From the NCBI GenBank assembly GCA_930367215.1, contig OV884060.1, positions 182,167,253-182,231,252 on the forward strand: DNA of 64,000 nucleotides, in the 5' to 3' direction. The first letter of the stretch is position 1; each line of letters begins with the position of its first letter. The notes below the pieces were generated by a model that was not told the origin of the DNA, searched no databases, and saw only the letters and a program-made list of their open reading frames with translations. Source of the stretch: Pollenia angustigena (Eukaryota > Arthropoda > Insecta > Diptera > Polleniidae). The position numbers and the translations under genes are program-made. This document shows positions 11,753 to 20,671 of the stretch, piece by piece.

Positions 11753-12774
11753 AGTAGTATGTTTATGTACCTTCTGCGGCACTTTTTCCATACAAATTTG
11801 GGAGCATGGTATAACCCAGCAAACAATTTCATCTAAAAACTATCCCCTATCTATCCCCATCTTATCTTGGAGGCGATCAAGATTTTATTTTTCCCCCCTA
11901 CGTGATTCTCATAAGGAGGAATTTTTAAATTTCAATTTCCTCCCTACGTGTTTTCCCATAAGGAGGAATTTTTTCTTCCCAATCTATCCCCTTCTTATCT
12001 TGAAGGCGATATCATAGTGAGCATTCGCGATCAAGATTTTATTTTCACCCTACAGTCGGTTGGTTAACTTAATAAGTTCATCGATTGGTACGCTACACTG
12101 AGCCGTGTATGTGTGTATATTGTTGTGACTTTATCGTGTTGTGGTTTGCGGTTTGTGATTTGCAAGCTCCACCACTTTTATTGTCTGTGTATGTTTGTGT
12201 TTGCGTAAATGTGACCGTCTGGCAACCCTATGCGGGCTCTTTGTAAGGTGTTCGTAAAGAGTAGGGTGTGTGTGTGTGTGTAAATGTGACCGTCTGGCAA
12301 CCCTATGCGGGGTCTTTGTTGGATGTTCGTAAAGAGTAGGGTGTGTGTAGATACAACCATGTCGGATGGTCTTTTTTATGTAATATGAAACCTTTTTATT
12401 TTTCAAATGAATTGTACATACGTGACAAATTTAAGTTTCATAAAGTCTCAAAATTCTTGGAAATACAAAGGGTATTAGTTGAGCAGATGTGTAGGTGTTT
12501 AGAATTCTTAAAAAAAAAAACAAAAAAATAACTAAATAAATATTTTATAGAATCAGCTAATTGCTCCTTTTCATAATTATCTTTTTTATGTAATGTGAAA
12601 CCTTTTTATTTTTTTCAAATGAATTCTACATTTGTTCGTAATAAATTTATTTTATGTTTGTAATATGATTTCATAAAAAAAGAAACTATGTTTATAAATT
12701 AGAAAATAAAACAAATAGTTTGATATATGTATGTACATATGTATATGTATTTGTTTACATTTTATTAAAAATAC
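11753..12774. repeat. left terminal inverted repeat of the Polinton
   Basis: Inverted copy of 27704-28993. It begins AGTAGTATGTTTATG, runs through a palindromic GC-richer part (CCTCCTTATGGGAAAACACG, absent from the right copy), two copies of an ~80-bp unit containing GGCAACCCTATGCGG, and AT-rich sequence ending near GTTTACATTTTATTAAAAATAC. The stop of the Cys-rich gene at 12755 lies inside it. The frames through the ~80-bp units are not genes. Confidence 0.85.
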
Positions 12775-13078
12775 AATTTTTACGTTTAGTTAAATTATAT
12801 ATATTATTATTATAATATTCCATGATTTCTTTAGCTTCTTCTATAACAGCATCTTTTGTTTTCTTAAAGCGGGAGCAGGAACAAGTATCTGGACCACACG
12901 TATTATTTTCATCTGACCAAGCACAATTATTGTAATGTTCCCCATATCGATTAGTTATTGTTTGAAATTTTTTTCTATCCTCCAGATATGATTTAATTTT
13001 CATAATTTTATTTTTATGTTTATCAGAAATAACGTTAGAAAATTTTTTTAAAAAAGTATAAATCTCTTTGATAATCAT
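12755..13078 (-). CDS. small Cys-rich Polinton protein, unknown
   Basis: 107 aa from an ATG. I do not recognise a family. The first 50 residues are lysine-rich and helical. A central patch (about residues 52-68: NNCAWSDENNTCGPDTCSCS) has five cysteines close together that could bind a metal or form disulfides. A helical tail follows. It is the last minus-strand frame before the left terminal repeat, and its stop codon lies in that repeat. AT-rich codon use matches the rest of the element. Supported by position, length and intact frame; function unknown. Confidence 0.55.
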   Translation of the reverse strand: MIIKEIYTFLKKFSNVISDKHKNKIMKIKSYLEDRKKFQTITNRYGEHYNNCAWSDENNTCGPDTCSCSRFKKTKDAVIEEAKEIMEYYNNNIYNLTKRKNCIFNKM

Positions 13079-13311
13079 TGTTGAATATGTTACTGTATAC
13101 GTATATGCAATGTTTGTGAATAATCATTAATATTGATTGCTTTTCTATTTATATAATTTTGACTTCGTTCGAATGGACGAGTAATTTCACAATATTATGA
13201 AATTTATAAAAATACTTACTTATAATATTAATAAACAAATAAAATAAATAAAAACAAAAGATTTTTAATAGAAAAAATTATATATATTTATTTATTTATT
13301 TTATTTCTATT

Positions 13312-14502
13312 TTACATTAGTTTTTTTATTTCATTTGTAAGTGGTATGTATTCGAACATTTTATCATGTATAATTAAACAATATGCGGCCGTATTAGCAG
13401 GAATGTTTGTTACCGTTTTCATCTCAATGCGAATATCGATTGGTCCAGTTTTGACTGATTCATTTTGATGAGTCACATCTAACACAATTCAAGGAGCATC
13501 GGATTTAAATTGTTCTCGTGTTAGTAATGGTTGTGGATATCGTAAATAATAGCTTTGTTGGAACTTCAAATACATTTCGTATAGTAGAGCAAAACGATTT
13601 CTATCAAATTTGAGATTTAGATCATCATATGGATAAGTATCAGAATTTAGATAAACTTTTATATCTGACAAATCGCAATGTATAAACTTGTTGTTAGTAG
13701 TGTTTCGAAATCCTAAAAGAAGAAAACGAGGTCTTTCATTTTCGTTGGCTAGCTTAACATTCCACAAAACAGTTGTACTTTCTGGTAGCGAAGGATAATA
13801 ATACATATCCCAACTTCGAAATGATATATTTAATGGATGACGATTGTTGATGGTTTTAAATATATACAATTTATATGTATCAGAAAGTTGAACATGCGGT
13901 ACTTTCCATGTAATATTAAGTATAGTTAACTTTATTCTTTCTGTGGCAACGCTAGATTTGAAAACTTGTTTATCATCTTTGGAACGTAAAAGAATCAATT
14001 CATGTTTTGAATTGACTATTATTTTGTTAAAATCTTCAGCAAATCCAAGTAACATCTTTAATGGCACACAAAAGTTAAAATATCCGTTTACAAGTGTCAA
14101 ATCATTATTATTAGAGGGTGCCCATCCTGCATTTAAGAGGTTATCACTTTCAGATTTATTAAGTGAGGCGTAGTTTTTTATTTCTGTTGCAATACCCAAA
14201 TGTCGTGTACGATCAATCTCTACACCGTTTAATTCATATCGAATTTCATCAAACAAATGTGCTATACAATTATTTAAGAGCCGTATATTTGAAGAGATTG
14301 TTGAATCTTCCTTTGATGCTAACCCTTCAACATATAAGAGACTTTCATGTGGTAATACGTATAAATCCTGATTTTGAATGGCTATACGAATTTCATCATT
14401 ATTCTTAAACGATTGTAAATATGATGAGTAGCTATGATACTCCTTTTTGATGATTGAATTGTCGAATTTAGGTTTTTGTAAAACATCAATAAAATGATTC
14501 AT
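13312..14502 (-). pseudogene. Polinton major capsid protein (double jelly-roll), interrupted by an in-frame TGA
   Basis: Major capsid protein of the Polinton, which would form the hexagonal capsomers of an icosahedral particle. From ATG 14502 the frame runs 337 codons to a TGA at 13489-13491. The same frame then continues without other stops for 58 codons to TAA at 13312-13314. The extension has the composition of a jelly-roll C-terminus, and the summed length (about 396 codons) suits the family. The hallmark LFDEIRYELNGVEIDR is at about residues 83-98. The start overlaps the stop of the 60-aa gene by 4 nt (ATGA). A truncated product would lack its last strands, so the gene is either dead or read through. 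AATAAA signals follow the final stop. Confidence 0.85.
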
Positions 14503-14681
14503 TTTTTTAAATGTTTTAATCGAAATCCCAAGTTTTTTAAAAATTCTTGATTATTCTCGCTTAGACTAAGTCTTAAAGTTTTTTCAGCTTCTTGCTCCTT
14601 TGAACGTAAATGTGTGAATGATGACTCCTTATACAAATCACTTGTATTTTTATTACTATTGTTATTATTGAATATAATCAT
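14499..14681 (-). CDS. 60-aa protein between penton and major capsid genes
   Basis: A 60-residue polar, asparagine- and lysine-rich protein with no recognised family. It starts 4 nt after the penton stop (TAA-AAGA-ATG), and its TGA overlaps the ATG of the major capsid gene. This tight packing, rather than homology, is the reason to regard it as real. The C-terminal half (SLSENNQEFLKNLGFRLKHL) is probably helical. It could be a small structural or assembly protein, or an upstream frame that tunes capsid translation by reinitiation. Confidence 0.55.
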   Translation of the reverse strand: MIIFNNNNSNKNTSDLYKESSFTHLRSKEQEAEKTLRLSLSENNQEFLKNLGFRLKHLKK

Positions 14682-14685
14682 TCTT

Positions 14686-15369
14686 TTATACTGGTTTTAT
14701 ATGTAATCGTATAGATATTTTCTCCTCACGAAAATTTATTAAATTTCCGTCTTGATCGATTACTTTTAAAACTAAAGTGTTTATACTTTTAGTGTTAACG
14801 GGTAAATATATAACATTAGCCGGTGTCTCTGTTATTTTATAGCCGGGACTGACAACAAGCGAAAACTGATGAAGGGTATGCGCAGATGTGCTATTTATAT
14901 AGGATCCGTTAACAATATTACATTCAACTATAATATTGTTTATTTTTGTAATCTCTATAGTTTTATCTGAAAAATGTTCTTGATTCTTTTCCAAAATTTT
15001 CTTACTAAAGCCCAATAGGGAACCGATTGATCGCTCCTTGTTAAAATAAATTGTATCGGTTGTACATTTTATAGACGTTTGTAAAGTATTATAATTAGCT
15101 TCAATAATAAGATTTCCTCTTGGATTAAGGGTGTTATATTTATCTATAATCAAATCAGCTATATCCGAGAATTCATATGATCCAACAGGTATAACTATTT
15201 CATAATCACCAATATGAAATCTATTGTTTTCAACATCAACATTTGGTATAGAATGATATGTATCAAGACTAATTAATCCGCAAACGTAATTTCCATCAAG
15301 TTGAATGGGGGGAAAATAGTTGGCAACTAGAAGTGAAGTATCACCATTTAATGTTAGCGTTATTGACAT
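14686..15369 (-). CDS. Polinton penton / minor capsid protein (single jelly-roll)
   Basis: 227 aa, the usual size for Polinton penton proteins, which occupy the five-fold vertices. Family features visible are NYFPPIQLDG near the N-terminus (residues 17-26), IPNVDVENNRF (41-51), IPVGSYEFSDI (60-70) and SIGSLLGFSKK (114-124). The remainder alternates short beta-like segments. It starts at an ATG with a TATATAAAG box about 45 bp upstream that overlaps the stop codon of the integrase gene. Only 4 nt separate its stop from the next gene, followed by the major capsid gene, so the two capsid components probably share a transcript. Confidence 0.85.
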   Translation of the reverse strand: MSITLTLNGDTSLLVANYFPPIQLDGNYVCGLISLDTYHSIPNVDVENNRFHIGDYEIVIPVGSYEFSDIADLIIDKYNTLNPRGNLIIEANYNTLQTSIKCTTDTIYFNKERSIGSLLGFSKKILEKNQEHFSDKTIEITKINNIIVECNIVNGSYINSTSAHTLHQFSLVVSPGYKITETPANVIYLPVNTKSINTLVLKVIDQDGNLINFREEKISIRLHIKPV

Positions 15370-15412
15370 CTTAAAGTTCGGTGTATTAATAAATTAAAAA
15401 TTTTTTAATGCT

Positions 15413-15421
15413 CTTTATATA
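15413..15421 (-). promoter_or_regulatory. TATA box for the penton/capsid transcript
   Basis: TATATAAAG on the minus strand, about 45 bp before the penton ATG and overlapping the integrase TAA (15415-15417). The position suits a start site 20-25 bp before the ATG; the initiator is not obvious. Confidence 0.5.
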
Positions 15422-16353
15422 GGAGACGAATCGTTTACATTTATCCAAGAGTTATGATCTGATGTAAATCCCAACCATTTAACATATAACATATTTCCTC
15501 TTCTTCTTAAAATCTTTTCAACCAAATACGTTTCTGGATATTTAGTTTTCATTAGTTCAAAATCATAAAAACCACCTTTAATATCATGTCCTTTATAATC
15601 TTTTAGTATATAAGTGGTAGGACTTGTGGATCTTACAGTTTTAACTTTAAAGATTTCTGTAGTCCAATTCGGTGTATAACCTTTTTCAAACACATGTTTA
15701 TATTTACTTATTCGAACATTATCACCAACTTTAAACTTCGGTCTTTTAAACACTTTTAAATTGTTGTAGACTGTATCCAATAGTGATTTTTCATTTGATA
15801 AATTTACTTGATTTGGTGTCATTTTTATTGTTCTATGATAAGTATTATTATATTTATTAACAAGTTCTTGATAAATGTGTATCCATTTATATGTTCCTTG
15901 ATAACTAAATTCTTTCCACATTAGTCCCTTTAATGTTCTATTAAATCGTTCAATGATGGAAGCTTTTAAAACGCTATATGTTGAATAGTGATTAATATGA
16001 TTTAATTGCATCAATCGATGAAATTGATTATTGAAGAATTCTTTACCATCATCTGTTTGTAGGTTTTTCGGTTTTCTATGATTAATATTAAATATATTTT
16101 TAAAAGCGTTCAGTACACTTTCACCACTTTTATTTTTTACTGCAACAGCCCAAGCTTTTTTCGAAAATGTATCTATTACGGTTAAAAGATAACGATATCC
16201 ATTGTTAAATGTTGCATAACTTCCCATTTCTACTAAATCCGCTTGCCATAAATCATCAATTCCTTTTACAACTACTCGCCTTCTTTTAAAATTTTTTCTC
16301 GCTTGTCTATGTAGTTCATTAACTATTGTTCTTTTATCTGCATTTAGATTCAT
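15415..16353 (-). CDS. Polinton integrase (retroviral-type DDE core plus chromodomain)
   Basis: 312 aa. It would catalyse integration of the element with a 6-bp staggered cut, matching the TAGGTA duplication. The catalytic acids are visible as D39 (LWQADLVEM), D101 (LQTDDGKEF) and E135 (ASIIERFNRT). The spacing is a little shorter than the classic D,D35E. Residues 55-70 (YLLTVIDTFSKKAW) are the usual core strand. A basic beta-rich region follows (205-250). The C-terminus is a chromodomain (YLVEKILRRRG...MLYVKWLGF...SWI, 276-304) with aromatic residues Y290, W293 and W303, thought to read histone marks at the target. No N-terminal HHCC zinc finger is visible. The frame is intact. Confidence 0.93.
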   Translation of the reverse strand: MNLNADKRTIVNELHRQARKNFKRRRVVVKGIDDLWQADLVEMGSYATFNNGYRYLLTVIDTFSKKAWAVAVKNKSGESVLNAFKNIFNINHRKPKNLQTDDGKEFFNNQFHRLMQLNHINHYSTYSVLKASIIERFNRTLKGLMWKEFSYQGTYKWIHIYQELVNKYNNTYHRTIKMTPNQVNLSNEKSLLDTVYNNLKVFKRPKFKVGDNVRISKYKHVFEKGYTPNWTTEIFKVKTVRSTSPTTYILKDYKGHDIKGGFYDFELMKTKYPETYLVEKILRRRGNMLYVKWLGFTSDHNSWINVNDSSPI

Positions 16354-16391
16354 ATCTTTTATTTTTGTATTATGTCTGAATTAATATATAT

Positions 16392-17069
16392 TTATGGATA
16401 TTTAGTTATCTTTATCGGAGGACGTTTATCAATATTTTTAAAAAGGTAATCTTCAATATTGTTAAATCTTTCATCTATGCCATCCAATTTTAAAATATAT
16501 TCTTCTACTTTATTAACTCTTTCATCCACTTTTTTCATATATTCTTTATTTACTTTTAATATTTGTTTCTCAACTGATTGTTCAATAACATTTTTCTCCT
16601 TCTTTATATGATTTGGAATGGCAATACTAATAGCTTCTACATCTTTATAGAACTTTTCAATGTTATTAACGATAGCTTGATTAATTTCATTTTTTAAGTC
16701 TGATATTTTCTTTTCGAAATCTTTGTTAGCAGTGGTAATGACTTCAACATCTTTATACAGCTTTTCTATGTTATTAACGATAGCATGGTTAATTTTATTT
16801 GTTAGCAGTTGTATTTTAGTTTCAACATCTTTAACAGTTTTATCTATTTTATTTGTTAGTAATTCATTTGTTCGTTTTAAATAGGCTTTTGTAACAGCAT
16901 CCTTAGGTTCGATCGGTGTGGCTAGATTAGTAATTCTTTTTTTATGTATATCAAAAACATGATTGTTTACTTCAACATCAAGCATTTTTAATAGATTTGA
17001 TCTTAGTTTTGAATCGTTAAATTTATACTTATGTGTTGAGCTTTCTCCAAATTTATTTATAAAACTCAT
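16392..17069 (-). CDS. coiled-coil protein with fibre-like RITNLATP motif
   Basis: 225 aa. Residues 43-62 read KKRITNLATPIEPKDAVTKA, a short motif common in phage and adenovirus-like fibre or tail proteins just before trimeric stalks. Residues 65-205 are long heptad-type helices with internal duplication (NHAIVNNIEKLYKDVE and NQAIVNNIEKFYKDVE). It therefore looks like a trimeric fibre or stalk protein, perhaps on the capsid vertex next to the penton; that role is inference. It starts 4 nt after the stop of the upstream gene (TAA-AAAC-ATG), mirroring the penton junction. Confidence 0.7.
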   Translation of the reverse strand: MSFINKFGESSTHKYKFNDSKLRSNLLKMLDVEVNNHVFDIHKKRITNLATPIEPKDAVTKAYLKRTNELLTNKIDKTVKDVETKIQLLTNKINHAIVNNIEKLYKDVEVITTANKDFEKKISDLKNEINQAIVNNIEKFYKDVEAISIAIPNHIKKEKNVIEQSVEKQILKVNKEYMKKVDERVNKVEEYILKLDGIDERFNNIEDYLFKNIDKRPPIKITKYP

Positions 17070-17073
17070 GTTT

Positions 17074-18513
17074 TTAATATATTATATTAGCCTCTCTTAG
17101 TTCCTCAATAATTGAAATTATCTCGTTTTTATGATTATTATGACCAGCACCTTCCGATGAAAGGAGTAAACGTAATCTGTCGACTAATTCATTAGGATCA
17201 TCCCAATATATATAGTTTGGTTTACGTTTTTCTACTAATTTTAAGGATAATCCACTACCTTTAGTAAGAATATTACCCTTTGTGTTGAATAATTTTTTTA
17301 TAATGCGTTCATATTTAAATGCTTTAGTTCCTTTAATTTGTTTATTTGACTGATAGTTACGTCTGTGTACATTTGTATTAATAAGAATATCTTTATATTT
17401 TTTTAAATCTATTTTATTATAATGTAAAGGTTTTATGTGGAATAATAGTTCAAATAATCCTGGTGTCAATTTCAATTTTTTATCGCCTATATATAAAGTG
17501 TTATCGTTATTAAATTTTAGTTTGTTTGTTCCATATCGCCAATTTCCAGCATGATCTATATTAAATCCATAGATTCTATCAATCATTTCATTATTTATTA
17601 ACAACATAATATTCTTATAAAGAGGTGATTCATTTAATTTAGAATTACTTAATTTAATTCGTTTCTTATCGGTATTTAATTGTGTTTTACTTTTACGTTT
17701 GGAAAATAAATGTGTGATTTTGTTGCGTTTTCTATCACCATCTTCATCGAAATTTGAAAGCAATGAATAATTCTTTCTTTTTAGATTTTTTTGATTTTTA
17801 TCATTCTTCAATTGTGTTGTGGATGTTGTTGTTTTTGTTTTTAGTGAAATGTGCTTTTTAGTACTGATAGGTTTTGATGATTTCGTTGTTTCTGTTGATT
17901 GTAAAATTTTCATATTATTTTTCTTTCTCTTTATATTAGGTAGAGTAGATGTGTTATTGCTAAATGTTCTTATTCTTTTTAAGTTGTTTAGGTATTGGAC
18001 TTTGTTATCATTATTATCTTCATTGTAATGGTCATCATCATCAATATCCATGTCGTAATTGGATTTATTTTCTTCATTTAACCTCATCAAACTAGATACA
18101 TTATCAATATCATTATCATAATCCATATTGGAGTTAGATCTATTTTCTTCATTAAAAACAGCAAAACCAGCTTCGTTATTATCAATTTCATCATCATCAT
18201 AATCCATATAAGAAAGAACATTACTAGAAGCATTATCCTGATTTAAATTAGGTCTATATAGTGATAGAGAAGATGGTGTATATAGTGATTGATATGATGG
18301 CGCTCGTACTGTTCCAGAAGATTTATTTGTCTTATCAAGTTTTTTTATTATATGTTTTAAAGGTTTTGTTATAGGTTTAAAGGTATCTTCTAACATATTA
18401 ACTTTATCTATTTCATTAAGTTTAATATTTTGTAATTTTTCCTTTAATACCGCTCTGGTTTCAACAATATGTTTTAACAATTCATTATTCTTATTCATGA
18501 TTGCTGAATGCAT
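17074..18513 (-). CDS. large Polinton protein with acidic and basic tracts and conserved C-terminal domain
   Basis: 479 aa. The N-terminal ~60 residues are helical. Residues 100-170 are strongly acidic (DYDDDEIDNNE, DMDIDDDDHYNED). Residues 185-295 are Lys/Arg/Ser/Thr-rich. The C-terminal 175 residues form the conserved part, including YGFNIDHAGNWRYG (315-328), TPGLFELLFHIKP (350-362) and YWDDPNELVDRLRLLL (436-451). That C-terminal pattern is shared by uncharacterised proteins of many animal Polintons (I recall a DUF8207-type label). Function is unknown; scaffold or nucleic-acid binding is plausible from the charge. A second Met at codon 6 is an alternative start. It is followed closely by the coiled-coil gene. 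Confidence 0.75.
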   Translation of the reverse strand: MHSAIMNKNNELLKHIVETRAVLKEKLQNIKLNEIDKVNMLEDTFKPITKPLKHIIKKLDKTNKSSGTVRAPSYQSLYTPSSLSLYRPNLNQDNASSNVLSYMDYDDDEIDNNEAGFAVFNEENRSNSNMDYDNDIDNVSSLMRLNEENKSNYDMDIDDDDHYNEDNNDNKVQYLNNLKRIRTFSNNTSTLPNIKRKKNNMKILQSTETTKSSKPISTKKHISLKTKTTTSTTQLKNDKNQKNLKRKNYSLLSNFDEDGDRKRNKITHLFSKRKSKTQLNTDKKRIKLSNSKLNESPLYKNIMLLINNEMIDRIYGFNIDHAGNWRYGTNKLKFNNDNTLYIGDKKLKLTPGLFELLFHIKPLHYNKIDLKKYKDILINTNVHRRNYQSNKQIKGTKAFKYERIIKKLFNTKGNILTKGSGLSLKLVEKRKPNYIYWDDPNELVDRLRLLLSSEGAGHNNHKNEIISIIEELREANIIY

Positions 18514-18529
18514 GTGTTTGTATTTTAAA

Positions 18530-18925
18530 TTATAAACGATCTGCTTTATATCTGCTTTTGATCTGCTTTATATCTGCTTTTGATCTGCTTTATATCTGCT
18601 TTTGATCTGCTTTATATCTGCTTTTGATCTGCTTTATATCTGCTTTTGATCTGCTTTATATCTGCTTTATATCTGCTTTTGATCTGCTTTATATCTGCTT
18701 TTGATCTGCTTTATATCTGCTTTATATCTGCTTTTGATCTGCTTTTGATCTGCTTTTGATCTGCTTTATATCTGCTTTTGATCTGCTTTATATCTGCTTT
18801 TGATCTGCTTTATATCTGCTTTTGATCTGCTTTATATCTGCTTTTGATCTGCTTTCGATCTGCTTTACATCTGCTTTTGATCTGCTTTCGATCAGCTTTT
18901 GATCTGCTTTTGATCTGTTTTATAT
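18530..18925. repeat. 22-bp tandem repeat array upstream of the 479-aa gene
   Basis: About 17 copies of GATCTGCTTTATATCTGCTTTT, built from two 11-bp half units (ATCTGCTTTTG and ATCTGCTTTAT). It fills the gap between the ATPase stop and the 479-aa start. A shorter block of the same motif lies on the other side of the ATPase gene at 19625-19735. Confidence 0.9.
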
Positions 18926-18935
18926 AAAATCTTAC

Positions 18936-19622
18936 TTATAATTGAATAAAATTATTAAATCCCTTCCTATAACGACCGCCATTAATTGGATCGTCCTTAC
19001 TGACAACAACAAAACCATAATTATCTTTCCAACATTCCTTACAAATTGTTATAAACTGTTTAAATGACATATCACCGATAACATGATCATTATATATATG
19101 CTTTAAATTCATTTCATCTTGTTTAAATATTATAATCATATTTGCATTATCACGTATCAAATGTTTAGGAATTTTTGTATATGTTTGACATAAATAGAAA
19201 CAATCTATATGTTTATGTCTACCCATACAAAAGTAATCTCTTACAGTGTCTTGTTTACCACAAATAACATCATCGAATATTATTATAGAGTGTGGATTTG
19301 CTTTAGCTGGACTTAAAACTTTTTCATTTTCCGAGAATGTAAATAGATTTATATCTTTTATGGGTTTAATAAGTTTTCTTAAATAACAATATTTCGGTTG
19401 ATATAAGGATTTAGAATATATGTATATGTTTTTGAAACAAAGACCATTAGGACTTTCTATAAGACTAATCATTACATTAGTCTTACCACAGTTTGATGGT
19501 CCAACAATTAACGCTCTTATTGTGTTTGGTAATAGTGTGCTATGTACAATTTTAGATTTTTTTTCTTTTTCAACATCAGCATTTCTAATAACAATTTGTT
19601 TCGTTTGTTTAACTATTCGCAT
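18936..19622 (-). CDS. Polinton DNA-packaging ATPase (FtsK/HerA, A32-like)
   Basis: 228 aa. It pumps the genome into preformed capsids in related viruses. Walker A is GPSNCGKT (41-48) and Walker B is SIIIFDDV (112-119). CQTYTKIP (145-152) is the sensor region and RDNANMIIIF (157-166) holds the likely arginine finger. Length and motif order match the A32-type ATPases of adintoviruses and Polintons. It starts at ATG 19622. The gene is bracketed by the 22-bp repeat on both sides, so its expression signals probably lie in or beside these repeats. Confidence 0.93.
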   Translation of the reverse strand: MRIVKQTKQIVIRNADVEKEKKSKIVHSTLLPNTIRALIVGPSNCGKTNVMISLIESPNGLCFKNIYIYSKSLYQPKYCYLRKLIKPIKDINLFTFSENEKVLSPAKANPHSIIIFDDVICGKQDTVRDYFCMGRHKHIDCFYLCQTYTKIPKHLIRDNANMIIIFKQDEMNLKHIYNDHVIGDMSFKQFITICKECWKDNYGFVVVSKDDPINGGRYRKGFNNFIQL

Positions 19623-19624
19623 AT

Positions 19625-19735
19625 TGCTGTGCTCTGCTTTATATCTGCTTCTGATCTGTTTTATATCTGTTTTCGATCTGCTTTATATCTGCTTCTGATC
19701 TGTTTTATATCTGTTTTCGATCTGTTTAACTATTC
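19625..19735. repeat. ATCTGCTTT / ATCTGTTTT tandem repeats between ATPase and PLA2 genes
   Basis: About five 21-22-bp units related to the 18530-18925 array, lying in the divergent promoter region of the ATPase (minus) and PLA2 (plus) genes. Spurious frames run through them. Confidence 0.8.
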
Positions 19736-19764
19736 ACATATTGACGAGTAATAAAATAATTAAC

Positions 19765-19772
19765 TATAAAAG
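19765..19772 (+). promoter_or_regulatory. TATA box for the PLA2-protease transcript
   Basis: TATAAAAG 61 bp before the PLA2 ATG. No clear initiator motif at +1. Confidence 0.45.
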
Positions 19773-19825
19773 TAATGTTTTACAAAAAAGATAATTATTA
19801 CAATTTTAAGCGCTGAACATATAAA

Positions 19826-20671
19826 ATGGTTATAAGATATAACAATATACACAACACTAATCAGTTTAAAATTGGACGTGGAGTAGTCAACAACTTAATT
19901 AACAAATTACCAATTGAATTACATTTACCTGGATATCAGTTTTGCGGACCGGGTACAAAACTTAAAGAACGATTAGCAAGAGGAGATAAAGGAATAAATT
20001 TATTAGATGCTGCTTGCAGAGAGCACGATATTGCATATTCAGAAACTGACGATATAACTAAAAGACATAAAGCTGATCAGATATTAGCTGAAAAGGCTTG
20101 GCAACGAGTTAAATCTAAAGAAAGTAATTTAAAAGAAAAAGCTAACGCTTGGTTTGTTACGAACGCTATGAAGGCAAAAGTAAAATTTGGATTAGGTATG
20201 AAGAATAATACAGATCGAATATCAAAAAAAGGAAAAGGTGGAAAGAAAAGAGTGTGTAGTAAGAAATTATTCTCTAGCACTGTTAAAAATACTCTAAAAC
20301 TATTGAGAAAGGAGAAACCTACCAATATAAATGATGCTGTTTTAATTGCACAAAAAGCAGTTCGCTCTGATTTTAAAAGAAAAAAGAAAGCTGATATAAG
20401 TATACCAAGAGTTATTCCAGTGCCTAAAGTTGGTGGATTTCTGCCATTGATTCCAGTTTTAACAGCCTTGTCAGCTCTTGGAAGTTTAGCTACAGGTGGA
20501 TCAGCAATAGCTAAAGCTGTTAATGATATAAAGAATGGAAAAGAACAATTGGCAGAAGCAACACGTCACAATAAATATATGGAATCAATTGCTATGGGAA
20601 AAGGTTTATATCTTAAACCATATAAATCTGGTTATGGACTTTATTGTACATCAGCTTCAAAAAACTTTTAA
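19826..20671 (+). CDS. phospholipase A2-domain protein of the Polinton
   Basis: 281 aa. The N-terminal domain has the calcium loop YQFCGPGT (37-44) and the catalytic helix DAACREHDIAY (61-71) with the His-Asp pair H67/D68. This is the layout of parvovirus VP1-type PLA2 domains that breach endosomal membranes. A basic stretch (KKGKGGKKR, 134-142) could be a nuclear signal. A hydrophobic Gly/Ala-rich segment (GGFLPLIPVLTALSALGSLA, 203-222) resembles membrane-active or core proteins of adenovirus-like particles. The tail has KPYKSGYGLY (264-273). The stop TAA at 20669 lies 3 nt after a perfect A AAA AAC slippery site in this frame, and the protease frame overlaps the end. Confidence 0.85.
   Translation: MVIRYNNIHNTNQFKIGRGVVNNLINKLPIELHLPGYQFCGPGTKLKERLARGDKGINLLDAACREHDIAYSETDDITKRHKADQILAEKAWQRVKSKESNLKEKANAWFVTNAMKAKVKFGLGMKNNTDRISKKGKGGKKRVCSKKLFSSTVKNTLKLLRKEKPTNINDAVLIAQKAVRSDFKRKKKADISIPRVIPVPKVGGFLPLIPVLTALSALGSLATGGSAIAKAVNDIKNGKEQLAEATRHNKYMESIAMGKGLYLKPYKSGYGLYCTSASKNF

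Noticed and set aside
18530..18925. Possible CRISPR-like array
   Set aside because: Units are contiguous with no unique spacers, and the DNA is eukaryotic. It is a simple tandem repeat.
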